DNA of 64,000 bases from Candidatus Blochmannia vicinus (GTDB lineage Bacteria; Pseudomonadota; Gammaproteobacteria; Enterobacterales; Enterobacteriaceae). The stretch covers positions 124,001 to 188,000 of the forward strand of contig NZ_CP097763.1 of assembly GCF_023586525.1 (NCBI RefSeq), in the 5' to 3' direction. This document shows, piece by piece, positions 1 through 10,023 of the stretch (its first letter is position 1; each line of letters opens with the position of its first letter). Below the pieces are notes generated by a model, which did not search any database, was not told the DNA's origin, and was given only the letters and a program-made list of their open reading frames with translations. The translations under genes were made by a program, and so were the position numbers.

Positions 1-336
1 GCTATAATTGATACACAAAAACCGATTGACTTGAACATATATTTTGTATCACAGAATAGTATTTATAAAAATAACAGCATAACAGTCTCCGTGTTATCTA
101 AATAAATGACATATTTTTTGAAAGTCTTCATAAAAACATAAATTATCAATGTAATAGCGTTGTATTATTATTTTTTGTTGTAACATTAAAAAAATTATAA
201 TATAGTATTCAACTAAGAAACTGTGTAACTTATTAATTTTTATTTGTCATTTAACATAATAAAAATTAATAATAAATAAACATATACTTAATATAATAAT
301 TATTTATTGCATATGATTCCATTATATATTTAAATT
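1..336. other. Gene-free AT-rich spacer upstream of minC
   Basis: No open frame resembling a known protein is visible on either strand. A TTGACT hexamer at 26-31 resembles a -35 element, but no good -10 lies at 16-18 bp. I cannot place the minCDE promoter. The minC Shine-Dalgarno region is also poor. Confidence 0.5.
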
Positions 337-1029
337 GTGAAAATTAGCGTGTCTATTAGTATAAAAGGGAGTAATTTCCCATTATTAGTGGTGCATGTTT
401 ATAGTACATGCTTAGAAGACATTCGTCGATCATTGCTAGAAAAAATAGAAAAATCCCCTGTTTTTTTATTAAAAAATACCCCAGTTGTTATAAACGTTGG
501 AAATCTCAATTATTGTGATAATTGGGATGCTCTACGTCAAACAATATCAGATTCTGGACTATTTATAGTTGGAGCATGTTGTTGTCACGATAACAAATTA
601 AAAGAGATAATCATTCGTAGTGGACTTCCTGTTTTATCACAACACATAACTATATTACATAAAGATTTTTCGGAACATTTTCAGAAAAATACTTTAACAA
701 CATCTAAAACAAAATTAATTAAAACGCCAATACGTTCTGGGCAAAAAATCTATGCTCGTAATAGAGATTTAATTATTATTGCAAATGTTAGTGCTGGTGC
801 TGAAATTATTGCCGATGGCAATATCCATATTTATGGAACAATGCGAGGACGTATATTAGCTGGTGCATCTGGAAATAAAGAATCTCAAATTTTTTGTACT
901 AATTTATCTTCTGAACTAGTATCTATTGGAGGGCGTTATTGGCTAAGTGATCAAATCCCAAAAGAATTTTCAGGTAAAGCAGTAAGACTTAGTTTAAAAA
1001 ATGACGCTCTTATCATTCAAGATTTATAA
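337..1029 (+). CDS. minC: Septum site-determining protein MinC
   Basis: Inhibitor of FtsZ ring assembly; with MinD and MinE it restricts division to mid-cell. The 230-residue length matches the E. coli protein (231). The N-terminal FtsZ-binding domain covers about residues 1-105. After a Thr/Lys-rich linker, the C-terminal beta-helix domain follows, with RSGQ (133-136) and the GRILAGASG stretch (171-179) used for dimerisation and MinD binding. The start is GTG at 337 because an in-frame TAA sits at 331-333 and no ATG is available; no clear Shine-Dalgarno precedes it. First gene of minC-minD-minE, 27 bp before minD. Confidence 0.97.
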   Translation: MKISVSISIKGSNFPLLVVHVYSTCLEDIRRSLLEKIEKSPVFLLKNTPVVINVGNLNYCDNWDALRQTISDSGLFIVGACCCHDNKLKEIIIRSGLPVLSQHITILHKDFSEHFQKNTLTTSKTKLIKTPIRSGQKIYARNRDLIIIANVSAGAEIIADGNIHIYGTMRGRILAGASGNKESQIFCTNLSSELVSIGGRYWLSDQIPKEFSGKAVRLSLKNDALIIQDL

Positions 1030-1056
1030 TGTATACTGAAAATAAGGAATGTGTTG

Positions 1057-1869
1057 ATGGCACGTATCATCGTTATTACTTCAGGAAAAGGAGGAGTTGG
1101 TAAAACAACATCAAGCGCGGCACTTGCTATTGGACTAGCGCGTAAAGGAAAAAAAACAGTTGTTATTGATTTCGATATTGGTTTACGTAATCTTGATTTA
1201 GTTATGGGATGTGAACGTAGAGTAGTGTACGATTTTATTAATGTCATTCAAGACGAAGCCACATTGCATCAAGCATTAATTAAAGATAAGCGCACTGATT
1301 ATTTATATATTCTACCTGCTTCACAAACACGCGATAAAAATTCCTTAACTCTCATTGGAGTAGAAAAAATATTAAATGATCTTAATAAAATGAATTTCGA
1401 ATTTATAATATGTGATTCTCCTGCAGGTATTGACAGCGGAGCATTAGCAGCTCTGTATTTTGCAGACGAAGCTGTCGTCATCACCAATCCAGAAATCTCT
1501 TCAGTGCATGATTCAGATCGTGTTTTAGGTATTTTGTCTTCTAAATCTAAACATTCTATAAATAATATAGAAACCATTAAAGAATACTTATTACTAACTC
1601 GATATAATCCGATTCGCGTAAAACATGGAGATATGCTTAGTTTAGAAGACGTAATGGAAATATTAAGAATCCCTTTATTAGGTGTTATACCAGAAGATAA
1701 ATCAGTACTAAAAGCATCTAATCAAGGTGAACCAATTATTTTAGATATCAGATCTCATGCAGGTCAAGCTTACTCAGATACCGTAGATCGTTTGTTGGGA
1801 AAACAATGTCCTTTTAGATTTACTGAAAACAAAAAATTCAACTTTTTAAAACGATTTTTTAAGAGATAA
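1057..1869 (+). CDS. minD: Septum site-determining ATPase MinD
   Basis: Membrane-cycling ParA/MinD-family ATPase that recruits MinC and is displaced by MinE. I place the start at ATG 1057, giving the MARIIVITSG N-terminus and 270 residues, the same as E. coli. It has AAGGA at 1044-1048 in front; the in-frame GTG (1051) and TTG (1054) upstream lack that spacing. The deviant Walker A GKGGVGKT is at residues 10-17 (signature Lys11, Lys16), and the switch Asp lies in DFDIG near residue 40. The C-terminus ends in a basic/aromatic amphipathic tail (LKRFFKR), the expected membrane-targeting helix. It lies 5 bp before minE. Confidence 0.97.
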   Translation: MARIIVITSGKGGVGKTTSSAALAIGLARKGKKTVVIDFDIGLRNLDLVMGCERRVVYDFINVIQDEATLHQALIKDKRTDYLYILPASQTRDKNSLTLIGVEKILNDLNKMNFEFIICDSPAGIDSGALAALYFADEAVVITNPEISSVHDSDRVLGILSSKSKHSINNIETIKEYLLLTRYNPIRVKHGDMLSLEDVMEILRIPLLGVIPEDKSVLKASNQGEPIILDIRSHAGQAYSDTVDRLLGKQCPFRFTENKKFNFLKRFFKR

Positions 1870-1874
1870 TACTT

Positions 1875-2138
1875 ATGGTATTAGTCAATTTCCTTTTTTT
1901 AAGAAAAAAAACACCAGCTAATATTGCCAAAAAAAGACTACAAGACGTTATCTCTGAAAATAAGATCAAAAATATAAATAACCACTCCCCATATTATCTA
2001 TATAAATTAAAAAGAGATTTAACCCAAATAATATGTAAGTATATACATGATCCATACATACTTTCAGTACAACTAGAAAAAAAAGACAACACGTCTATTT
2101 TAAAATGTAAAGTAATTTTTTCTAACGAAGAAACCTAA
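1875..2138 (+). CDS. minE: Cell division topological specificity factor MinE
   Basis: Stimulates MinD ATPase and drives Min oscillation. It has 87 residues against 88 in E. coli. The N-terminal anti-MinCD segment (RKKTPANIAKKRL, about residues 10-22) is well kept; the dimerisation domain is more diverged but retains the ICKY and VQLE blocks. Third gene of the min operon. A short CCTAAT/ATTAGG inverted pair follows the stop, too small to call a terminator. Confidence 0.95.
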   Translation: MVLVNFLFLRKKTPANIAKKRLQDVISENKIKNINNHSPYYLYKLKRDLTQIICKYIHDPYILSVQLEKKDNTSILKCKVIFSNEET

Positions 2139-2487
2139 TAAATTAGGCCATATGGATTATTTAAATTAAAAATCCTAATAAATAATACTTAAAAAAATCA
2201 TCCCTTTATAAAAATATTCTTATACCCCTTATTATTATTCACTAACATTCCAATAAATCACATTGGTCTCACAATGTAACTTACAGTTAAATATATGAAT
2301 AGCATTCATCTTATACTTTATCATTATAAGATCAATTCTTCGATAAATTATGTTATAATATTTTCACAACCCACAATAAACCATATGCAACATTTCATAC
2401 ACGAAAACTATTAACAAAAATTTATATACTATAACTATATATGGGATTACCTATGCAATACCATTTAAACTAAATCTATATGGGGTT
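2139..2487. other. Spacer between convergent minE and tsaB
   Basis: About 350 bp with no coding signal. The only structure seen is an 8-bp stem (ATCTTATA/TATAAGAT, 2308-2332), which is not beyond chance at this base composition. Confidence 0.4.
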
Positions 2488-3189
2488 TTATGTAGAAACT
2501 ATTTTATTACGCAAATAAACAGGCTGTGCCTGCTTTGGAGTTAGAAACATTTTATTTCGAAAACTCTGCGCACCTAATGGCAGCATATCCTGCGCTTCAG
2601 GTGACATGACAATCTTCTTTAAAAAAATAGTATCATTTATTTTTATGTTTTTTAACACTACATAATTATTCCAACCTGTGCCTGCAAGCACCCAACTACC
2701 TTTCAGTATTGTACTACACGTTAGATCTGTCGCAATTGTCTCTGCTGTCAGAATAGACTCCTCATTATAACATCTCCAACAATTGTTATCACTCATCCGA
2801 TAATAACGAGCACAATACAATTCACCCATACGTGCGTCGATAGTAGAAATAACTTGTTTAATAGAAAAAATACGCCAAGCTCCTTGCGCTAGTACTACCA
2901 AAGAAGATACCTCCACTAATGGCAAGTCAGCTCCTAATGCCAGCCCTTGCGCAACACATATTCCAATTCGTATCCCCACAAAACTACCCGGCCCTCTATT
3001 AAATATAATACAATCAAGCGATCGTAAGGCAACACCTGCTTCTGCTAATAATTTATTAATCATAGGTAATATTTCTTCTGAATGACGTCTCGATGCTACG
3101 ATTTTATGATCATATATGTGATGATCAATCATTAAAGCAACGGAACATAATTCAGTAGTAGTATCAAAAGCTAAAATTTTAATAGGCAT
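2488..3189 (-). CDS. tsaB: tRNA N6-threonylcarbamoyladenosine synthesis protein TsaB
   Basis: Partner of TsaD in the threonylcarbamoyl transfer that makes t6A37 in ANN-decoding tRNAs; formerly YeaZ. An ASKHA-fold protein: the N-terminal ILAFDTTTE strand-turn, GRGPG-like loop (NRGPGSFVGIRIG) and IDARMGELY block match the family. I take ATG at 3189 as start (233 residues, E. coli 231), since orthologues begin MxILAxDT. The upstream in-frame TTG at 3207 would add six unaligned residues. No convincing Shine-Dalgarno is seen. Transcribed alone, divergent from pabB. Confidence 0.95.
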   Translation of the reverse strand: MPIKILAFDTTTELCSVALMIDHHIYDHKIVASRRHSEEILPMINKLLAEAGVALRSLDCIIFNRGPGSFVGIRIGICVAQGLALGADLPLVEVSSLVVLAQGAWRIFSIKQVISTIDARMGELYCARYYRMSDNNCWRCYNEESILTAETIATDLTCSTILKGSWVLAGTGWNNYVVLKNIKINDTIFLKKIVMSPEAQDMLPLGAQSFRNKMFLTPKQAQPVYLRNKIVST

Positions 3190-3605
3190 GGCAAATAAAT
3201 ACAACAAAGTTATATATGTTGAAATGTCATAATAAGACTATACTATACGTATAATATTTACAACGAACATATACAATACTCATTAACCTCAAGTTAAAAC
3301 AACTAAAAATTTAAAATTAAATCAAAATAACACTAATTATTATAAATAAATGAGTATTATCACACTTTAATTACTTCATAATGATAACATATATCGTATC
3401 ATAATTAATAATTATCGTTTTACATTGAATCCAGAATAAAACACAATACGAAAATAATTATATCTAACACATATAAAAGAATGTATTATTATATGTTCTT
3501 TAATATTTTTAAAACACCACACAAACAATATTTATACTTTATTTTCATTCATATAACTAACATAATTGGCTCATATTTTCAAAACAAAAAGGAACGTTTA
3601 TTTTA
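3190..3605. other. Divergent spacer between tsaB and pabB
   Basis: About 416 bp that must hold both promoters. A 10-bp inverted pair (3275-3284 with 3349-3358) is the only repeat noticed. AAAGGAA at 3588-3594 is the pabB ribosome binding site. Confidence 0.4.
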
Positions 3606-4997
3606 ATGGGAATACATCTTATAGAATTACCTTATCACCCTAACGCTATACTAAATCTTTTTGAATCTTTATCTAATACAGCATGGTCTATGCTGTTATA
3701 TTCTGGACATAATAATCAACACCCAGATGGTCGTTTTGATATATTAGTTACTGACCCAGTGTTAACATTAGTGACTAAAAATAATATCACTACAATTTCT
3801 CACAAAAAAAACAATCAAACTAGTAATGCAGATCCATTTATCTTATTAAAAGAATATACTCATATTACTAATATGGAATCATGTAATAGTTATAAACTTA
3901 AATTACCATTTCAAGGTGGATTTTTAGGCATATTTGGATATGACCTTGCAAGATGTATCGAATCATTACCAAAAATAGCTAAAAAAGATCTTCTATTTCC
4001 GGATATGGCAATAGGTTTATATCGTTGGGCGATAATCTCTGATCATAAACTTTATAAAAATTACCTTGTTACTCATGATGAACCAAACCAAATATTACCC
4101 TGGATATATCAACGGTATACATATAGCAATCACGTTGATTCCACCTCATTTCGTATTATAAAACCATGGAAAAGTAATATTAGCCAATCTGAATATTCTA
4201 AAAAATTTAATATTATAAAAAAACATATAACTATAGGTAACTGTTATCAAGTATGTCTCGCTCAACGTTTTTATACCTCATATACAGGCAACGCCTGGAT
4301 AGCATTCCGTTATTTATTAAATTATAATCAAGCACCTTTTTCAGGATTTATTAGGTTACCAAATAAATTAAGTATACTTAGCTTATCCCCAGAACGTTTT
4401 TTACAATTACATAATACAAAAATTAAAACTCAACCTATTAAAGGAACATTACCCAGACTAAAAAATACACAAGATGATTATCGCCAAATCATTAAATTAT
4501 CTAAATCTATAAAAAATCGATCAGAAAATTTAATGATCGTTGATTTATTAAGAAATGATATTGGAAAAGTAGCTATTCCAGGCAGCATCCGCGTTCCTAA
4601 ATTATTTGATATCCAATCGTTTACAGGAATACATCATATGATCAGCACAATTACAGGAACACTTTCTAATAATTTTTCTGCTTGCGATTTATTACGCGCA
4701 TGCTTTCCGGGAGGATCCATAACTGGAGCCCCAAAGGTTCAAGCAATGAAATTAATTGAACAACTCGAGCCACATCGTCGAAGTATTTGGTCTGGAAGCA
4801 TGGGGTACTTAAGTTGTTGCGGAAACATGGATACCAATATTGCTATTAGAACACTATTAGCTGATAGGCGGCATCTCTTCTGTTCGGTAGGAAGTGGCAT
4901 TGTTTCCGACAGTGACGAAAATATAGAATATCAAGAAATGCAAGACAAAATACACACTCTATTACCACCATTATTAAAAAAATTTTATTTAATATAA
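3606..4997 (+). CDS. pabB: Aminodeoxychorismate synthase component I
   Basis: Converts chorismate plus ammonia (from PabA) to 4-amino-4-deoxychorismate for p-aminobenzoate and folate. It has 463 residues (E. coli 453). The chorismate-binding domain fills the C-terminal half, with PIKGT holding Lys279, equivalent to the nucleophilic Lys274 of E. coli PabB and diagnostic against anthranilate synthase TrpE. GGSITGAPKV and the GSGIVSDS block near the C-terminus are also typical. It complements folE in the same window for folate. It ends 7 bp before a 29-bp perfect hairpin shared with convergent yoaE. Confidence 0.95.
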   Translation: MGIHLIELPYHPNAILNLFESLSNTAWSMLLYSGHNNQHPDGRFDILVTDPVLTLVTKNNITTISHKKNNQTSNADPFILLKEYTHITNMESCNSYKLKLPFQGGFLGIFGYDLARCIESLPKIAKKDLLFPDMAIGLYRWAIISDHKLYKNYLVTHDEPNQILPWIYQRYTYSNHVDSTSFRIIKPWKSNISQSEYSKKFNIIKKHITIGNCYQVCLAQRFYTSYTGNAWIAFRYLLNYNQAPFSGFIRLPNKLSILSLSPERFLQLHNTKIKTQPIKGTLPRLKNTQDDYRQIIKLSKSIKNRSENLMIVDLLRNDIGKVAIPGSIRVPKLFDIQSFTGIHHMISTITGTLSNNFSACDLLRACFPGGSITGAPKVQAMKLIEQLEPHRRSIWSGSMGYLSCCGNMDTNIAIRTLLADRRHLFCSVGSGIVSDSDENIEYQEMQDKIHTLLPPLLKKFYLI

Positions 4998-5004
4998 TTA
5001 CCAC

Positions 5005-5068
5005 AAATACATCAACAATAGTATTATCATTAGATACATCTAATGATAATACTATTGTTGATGTATTT
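5005..5068. terminator. Perfect 29-bp inverted repeat between convergent pabB and yoaE
   Basis: The left arm 5005-5033 and right arm 5040-5068 are exact reverse complements separated by 6 nt (5034-5039). The position between two convergent genes fits a bidirectional terminator. The right arm includes the yoaE stop codon (5052-5054) and its last five codons, so the left arm is an inverted copy of the yoaE 3' end. The stem is A/T-rich, so efficiency as an intrinsic terminator is uncertain. Confidence 0.7.
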
Positions 5069-6611
5069 CATTAGAAACAGTAAGGTGTTCTATCTCCACT
5101 AATTCAATACGATACTCTATCATTTTTCGAATTATAAAACGCCACCTATTAATTTTTAATACATCACCCTCTTTTGGTATACGGTCACAATGAGATAATA
5201 ATAATCCAGCTAAAGAAGCTACATGATCACATTCATGCACTAAATCATGAGCTTGTAATGCTTGTTGCAATGCATGTAGGTCCATACTACCTTTTGCTAA
5301 CCAGCCTGTACCATTATTAATTCTTTCGATTTCTGGTGTTTCATCTTCGTCAGGAAATTCACCAGCTATAGCTTCTAGCACATCCAAAGGGGTTATTAGT
5401 CCTTGAATAATACCAAATTCATTAGATACAACAACCATACTCCCTTTTGCACGACGTAATTCTTTTAATAAATTTAAGACATCTAAAGTTTCTGGAACCA
5501 CAATAGGCAAATTTTCTGCAGCATGCGTTTCTACTTGTTCTCCATGAGCTATCGCTGCCATCAAATCTTTAGCGCGAACAATTCCTATCAATTGATCCAA
5601 TTCACCGTTACATACGGGAAACATATTATGAGGAGTATTCATTAAAATAGAATATAATTCCTGTACTGGTTTTTGAGAATCTAACCATGAAATTTCATTT
5701 CTAGGAGTCATTATACTTCGTAAAGTACGTGAAGCTAACGATAGCACTCCAGTAATCATATGTCGCTCCTCTTCAGCAAAATGTGTTTCTGATGAAGGAA
5801 TAGAATAATTTTTTTCTGTAGTAGAATTCCGTTGCGCCGTATTACCCATTAACCTTATAATCACTTCTGCGGTACGTTCACGCATTGATTTAGTTGATTG
5901 ACCTTTCATAGAATTGCAATGAGCAATTTGATTAAATAATTCAATTAATACTGAAAATCCAATAGCAACATACAAATAACCTTTTGGTATATAAAATCCA
6001 ATTCCCTCTGCAATTAAGCTTAAACCGATAATTAACAAAAAACTCAAACATAAAACTACTACAGTCTGATGATTATTAATAAAATTAGTTAATAAGCGAG
6101 ATAATAACAACATTAACGTTACTGCTATTACAACTGCCATTATCATGATGATTAAATTTTCTACTGTCCCAACAGCTGTTATTACTGCATCAAGAGAAAA
6201 AATAGCATCAAAAACTACAATTTGTATTACTACTATCCAAAAACTAGCGTACCCACGACTAGGGTTATTATGTATTTTATGTTCTAATTGTTGATGTAAT
6301 TCAGTAGTTGCCTTAAATAAAAGAAAAATGCCGCCAAATAATAAAATTAAATCCCTGATAGAAAATGAAAAATCTGCAATTTTACATAATGGTTTTGTAA
6401 GAGTTGCAAACCATGAAATTAAAGACAATAATGCTATGCGCATTATTAATGCCAATGTTAAACCAATAATACATGCACGTTCACGTTGTTTTTTTGGCAG
6501 CTTATCTGCTAAAATAGTTATGAAAACTAAATTATCGATACCGAGTACAACTTCTAAAATTACTAGAGTTAATAACCCTACCCACATTGATATGTCTGTT
6601 AAAAATTCCAT
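5052..6611 (-). CDS. yoaE: TerC-family membrane protein with CBS pair and CorC domain
   Basis: Orthologue of E. coli YoaE (518 residues; here 519 from ATG 6611). An N-terminal TerC-like integral membrane domain (about residues 1-240, several hydrophobic helices, with acidic residues in VLGIDNLVF and SLDAVITAV) is followed by a CBS pair (about 300-420) and a C-terminal CorC/HlyC domain. TerC relatives are linked to metal-ion, notably manganese, export; the exact role of YoaE is not established. I chose ATG 6611 because GGAG lies just upstream and the protein then begins MEFL as in E. coli; the ATG at 6623 overlaps that Shine-Dalgarno. The C-terminal tail is unlike the E. coli tail and lies inside the palindrome. 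Confidence 0.92.
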   Translation of the reverse strand: MEFLTDISMWVGLLTLVILEVVLGIDNLVFITILADKLPKKQRERACIIGLTLALIMRIALLSLISWFATLTKPLCKIADFSFSIRDLILLFGGIFLLFKATTELHQQLEHKIHNNPSRGYASFWIVVIQIVVFDAIFSLDAVITAVGTVENLIIMIMAVVIAVTLMLLLSRLLTNFINNHQTVVVLCLSFLLIIGLSLIAEGIGFYIPKGYLYVAIGFSVLIELFNQIAHCNSMKGQSTKSMRERTAEVIIRLMGNTAQRNSTTEKNYSIPSSETHFAEEERHMITGVLSLASRTLRSIMTPRNEISWLDSQKPVQELYSILMNTPHNMFPVCNGELDQLIGIVRAKDLMAAIAHGEQVETHAAENLPIVVPETLDVLNLLKELRRAKGSMVVVSNEFGIIQGLITPLDVLEAIAGEFPDEDETPEIERINNGTGWLAKGSMDLHALQQALQAHDLVHECDHVASLAGLLLSHCDRIPKEGDVLKINRWRFIIRKMIEYRIELVEIEHLTVSNEIHQQ

Positions 6612-7186
6612 GATAATCTCCATTGAATGTTAGGTAAACACATCATTTAATGGCATATTTATATAAACATATTAAAATATCTGATTACATAATGAAGTTT
6701 TCAACAATAAATTAAACATGATCAAATATAAGTTTATGCAGGCAAGAAGGGTATTGATGAAAGTTAATATATATCGTCATAAGATTATGTGAACGTTACT
6801 TAAATAGAGAAATGCTATTATTATTATGATATGGTGTAAAATATATCTCTTGTATACTACTGTAAAGTATGCATTTTAACATTAAAGATAATCTATCATT
6901 ATGACAGAAAAGACAGTATAATGTAATCGGTTGTCTCTTGCAGTATCTCAATGCTTACTTACATATGTATTGATTGAAATAAAATCAGAACGCTAAAATA
7001 GCATATGCATATAAATTTTTGTTTTAAAATATTGAAAAAACATTAGCCTATATATTGGGCATGACATAAAATAAATCGTAAATAATATAACAAACAACTA
7101 AAATATATGCCGTATTGTTTTAAACATTGAAATAATACACAAATAAAAAATAAATTATTAATAATTGTATTAAAGAGGAAAAGGTA
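6612..7186. other. Divergent spacer between yoaE and manXYZ
   Basis: About 575 bp without coding signal. It holds a plausible man promoter (listed separately) and the strong manX Shine-Dalgarno AGAGGAAAAGG just before 7187. No clear CRP (TGTGA-N6-TCACA) site was seen. Confidence 0.4.
6970..6999 (+). promoter_or_regulatory. Candidate sigma-70 promoter for manXYZ
   Basis: TTGATT (6970-6975, 4/6 to consensus), an 18-bp spacer, and TAAAAT (6994-6999, 5/6). This would give a leader of about 180 nt before manX. In such AT-rich DNA many -10-like hexamers occur by chance, so this is only a candidate. Confidence 0.3.
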
Positions 7187-8161
7187 GTGACTATTGCTAT
7201 TATATTAGGAGCTCATGGTTCTGTATCTGAACAGTTACTTAAAACTACTGAAATGATTGTGGGAAAACAAAAAAATGTTGCATGGATTGAATTACTTCCC
7301 GAAGAAAATACTGAAATACTAATTAAAAAATACAATACATGTTTATTAAATCTTAATACTAATGAAGGTGTATTATTCTTAGTAGATACTTGGGGAGGAA
7401 GTCCTTTCAATGCTGCTCATAACATCATATTAAACAAAGAAAAATATGATATCGTTACAGGTGTAAACATCCCTATGTTAATTGAAATATTCATGGCGCG
7501 TGATGAATCCCATACTTTTCAGGAATTAGTACAAATTGCATTAAAGTCTGGTAACGAAAGTATAAAATCTGTAAAATATTGCTCTGGTACTAATCAATTA
7601 GATGGCGATCAAAATACTAATAAAAATAAAATTTTGCGTTCATTATTCAATAAAAATAACAAAAACCATATGGTCATTTGTTTAGCACGTATTGATGACA
7701 GGCTAATTCATGGGCAAGTAGTAACTCGTTGGGTTAAAGAATATAACATTACACGTATTATAGTAGTAAACGATGCAGTATCTAGAGATACGATCCGAAA
7801 AACTTTGCTGACTCAAGTAACACCTCCTGGTATAACCGCTCATGTCCTAGATATCGACAAAACCATACGTGTATATAATAATCCTAAATATGCTGGAGAA
7901 AAAGTCATCATGTTATTCACTAACCCCACAGATATTGTGCGCCTTATTGAGGGTGGTGTCCCTATTAATTCAGTAAATGTTGGAGGAATGGCTTTTTATA
8001 AAGACAAAAAACAAATAAATAATGCTATATCAGTAAATAACATAGATATTGAAGCTTTTAAAAAACTTGATCAATATGGTATTGAATTAGAAGCACGTAA
8101 AGTACCATCAGATCCATCATTAAAAATAATGAAATTAATAAAAAAAATAAATCATTCCTAA
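7187..8161 (+). CDS. manX: Mannose PTS EIIAB component
   Basis: Cytoplasmic phosphotransfer subunit of the mannose/glucose/glucosamine phosphotransferase system. The IIA domain (about residues 1-130) has phospho-acceptor His10 (GAHGS). The IIB domain (about 165-324) has His175 in RLIHGQV, both at the same numbers as E. coli. The start is GTG (also used in E. coli) with a strong Shine-Dalgarno. The Ala/Pro-rich interdomain linker of E. coli is replaced here by an Asn/Lys-rich one, as expected from AT drift. First gene of manX-manY-manZ. Confidence 0.97.
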   Translation: MTIAIILGAHGSVSEQLLKTTEMIVGKQKNVAWIELLPEENTEILIKKYNTCLLNLNTNEGVLFLVDTWGGSPFNAAHNIILNKEKYDIVTGVNIPMLIEIFMARDESHTFQELVQIALKSGNESIKSVKYCSGTNQLDGDQNTNKNKILRSLFNKNNKNHMVICLARIDDRLIHGQVVTRWVKEYNITRIIVVNDAVSRDTIRKTLLTQVTPPGITAHVLDIDKTIRVYNNPKYAGEKVIMLFTNPTDIVRLIEGGVPINSVNVGGMAFYKDKKQINNAISVNNIDIEAFKKLDQYGIELEARKVPSDPSLKIMKLIKKINHS

Positions 8162-8250
8162 TTAATTTACATATGTATATTTATTTAATAATTTTCATAT
8201 GATAACTATATTAATAAAGTGTTTTATTTTTATATTTTCAGGAAAATGAA

Positions 8251-9063
8251 ATGGAAATTAACACACTTCAAATTGTTTTATTATTTATTATATCTTGTAT
8301 TATTGGAATGGACTCAATACTTGACGAATTTCAATGCCATAGACCATTAATAGCATGTACGCTAATTGGTTTAGTTTTAGGAGACATAAAAACTGGGATC
8401 ATTATCGGGGGAACATTGGAAATGATAGCGCTAGGGTGGATGAACATAGGAGCCGCTGTGGCACCTGATACTGCGTTAGCTTCAATTATTTCTACCATCT
8501 TAGTAATTATAGGACAACAACCTATTGGGGCGGGAATTGCTTTGGCCATTCCATTAGCTGCTGCCGGGCAAGTATTGACCATCATTGTACGTACTGTTAC
8601 TGTAGCATTTCAACATGCTGCTGATACAGCAGCAGAGCGTTGCAATATAACAATTTTAAGTTGGATTCATCTTACAGCGCTTATGTTGCAGGCTATGCGT
8701 GTTGCAATTCCAGCTACTATTGTTGGAATTTCCGTTGGAACTGAAACTGTACATCACATTCTACATTCAATTCCAGAAGTAATAACTAACGGCTTAAATA
8801 TTGCTGGAGGTATTATTGTTGTAGTTGGTTATGCAATGGTTATTAACATGATGCGTACTGGATATCTAATGCCATTTTTTTTCCTAGGATTTGTTATCAC
8901 AGCATTCACCGAATTTAATTTAGTCGCATTAGGTATGATTGGTGTAGTTCTAGCTATCCTATATATTCAATTATCTCCAAGATATAATCAAATTGCACGC
9001 AAAAATCTCCCTGACCCAACAACAGTTCAAGCTAAAAATAAACTTGATGACGAATTAGATTAA
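8251..9063 (+). CDS. manY: Mannose PTS EIIC component
   Basis: Membrane permease subunit that forms the sugar channel with ManZ. It has 270 residues (E. coli 266) and multiple hydrophobic helices with long glycine-rich loops (IIGGTLEMIALGWMNIGAA). AGGAAAATGAA provides the ribosome site. It lies 89 bp after manX and 17 bp before manZ, so is almost certainly cotranscribed. No truncation is seen. Confidence 0.97.
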   Translation: MEINTLQIVLLFIISCIIGMDSILDEFQCHRPLIACTLIGLVLGDIKTGIIIGGTLEMIALGWMNIGAAVAPDTALASIISTILVIIGQQPIGAGIALAIPLAAAGQVLTIIVRTVTVAFQHAADTAAERCNITILSWIHLTALMLQAMRVAIPATIVGISVGTETVHHILHSIPEVITNGLNIAGGIIVVVGYAMVINMMRTGYLMPFFFLGFVITAFTEFNLVALGMIGVVLAILYIQLSPRYNQIARKNLPDPTTVQAKNKLDDELD

Positions 9064-9080
9064 ATTAATAGGTAACTATA

Positions 9081-9947
9081 ATGATTAATAATCCTCAAAC
9101 AATCCATACCGAAACAAAGATAATAAAATTAAGAAAAAGTGACATACGCGCTGCTTTTACTCGTTCTAATTTTTTCCAAGGATCTTGGAACTTTGAACGT
9201 ATGCAAGCGCTGGGATTTTGTTTTACTATGATTCCAATAATTAAACGTCTATATCCTAAATACAGCGAAAATCAGAAAGAAGCAATTAAACGCCATTTGG
9301 AATTCTTTAATACACATCCATATGTTGCCGCTCCTATATTAGGAGTTACCATGGCCATGGAAGAACAAAAAGCTAATGGTGCTACTACCATAAATAATGC
9401 TTCTATCAATGGGTTAAAAATAGGATTAATGGGTCCTCTTGCTGGAGTGGGTGATCCAATATTTTGGGGAACTGCTAGACCAGTGTTTGCCGCCTTAGGG
9501 GCAGGAATTGCTATGAGTGGAAATCTATTAGGCCCATGTCTATTTTTTGTTCTATTTAATACAACTAGATTAGCTACTCGTTATTATGGAATGATATATG
9601 GTTATAGGAAAGGAGTAAGCATCGTTAATGATATGAAAGGAGGAGTTTTAAGAAAACTAACAGAAGGATCCTCAATTTTAGGTTTATTCGTTATGGGGGC
9701 ATTAGTGAATAAATGGACACATGTAAATGTTCCATGTGTGCTTTCTAAACTTACTGACAATGATGGAAACACAGTGGTTACGACTGTTCAAAATATTTTA
9801 GATCAACTCATGCCTGGATTTATTCCTTTATTATTAACATTTGCTTGTATGTGGTTACTAAATAATAAAATAAATGCATTATGGATTATTATAGGATTTT
9901 TCGGGATTGGAATTTTTGGATACTGGGCTGGATTGTTAGGTCTTTAA
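9081..9947 (+). CDS. manZ: Mannose PTS EIID component
   Basis: Second membrane subunit of the mannose permease. It has 288 residues, near the E. coli length. A soluble N-terminal part with the SNFFQGSWNFERMQ block is followed by helical segments; GPLAGVGDPIFWGT matches the family signature. The last gene of the operon, it ends 17 bp before a strong symmetrical hairpin. With ManX and ManY it makes a complete EII that needs EI and HPr encoded outside the window. Confidence 0.97.
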   Translation: MINNPQTIHTETKIIKLRKSDIRAAFTRSNFFQGSWNFERMQALGFCFTMIPIIKRLYPKYSENQKEAIKRHLEFFNTHPYVAAPILGVTMAMEEQKANGATTINNASINGLKIGLMGPLAGVGDPIFWGTARPVFAALGAGIAMSGNLLGPCLFFVLFNTTRLATRYYGMIYGYRKGVSIVNDMKGGVLRKLTEGSSILGLFVMGALVNKWTHVNVPCVLSKLTDNDGNTVVTTVQNILDQLMPGFIPLLLTFACMWLLNNKINALWIIIGFFGIGIFGYWAGLLGL

Positions 9948-9964
9948 CCAAATATAAAAAATAA

Positions 9965-10023
9965 GACATAAAAACAAGAGAACCCAACTATATTATATAG
10001 TTGGGTTCTCTTGTTTTTATGTC
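9965..10023. terminator. Perfect 28-bp inverted repeat, bidirectional terminator between manZ and cspC
   Basis: Arms 9965-9992 and 9996-10023 are exact reverse complements with 3 nt between. The inner stem contains GAACCCAACT, followed by TTGTTTTTAT. Because the outer arms pair too, an A-tract precedes and a T-tract follows the core on both strands: a classic two-way intrinsic terminator for the convergent man operon and cspC. The remaining spacer to 10279 shows nothing else. Confidence 0.85.

Noticed and set aside
1-60. TTGACT hexamer as a promoter for minCDE
   Set aside because: No acceptable -10 at normal spacing, and it lies about 300 bp from minC.
6328-6633. 101-codon open frame antisense to yoaE
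   Set aside because: It lies entirely opposite the conserved yoaE N-terminus and resembles no family; a shadow frame.
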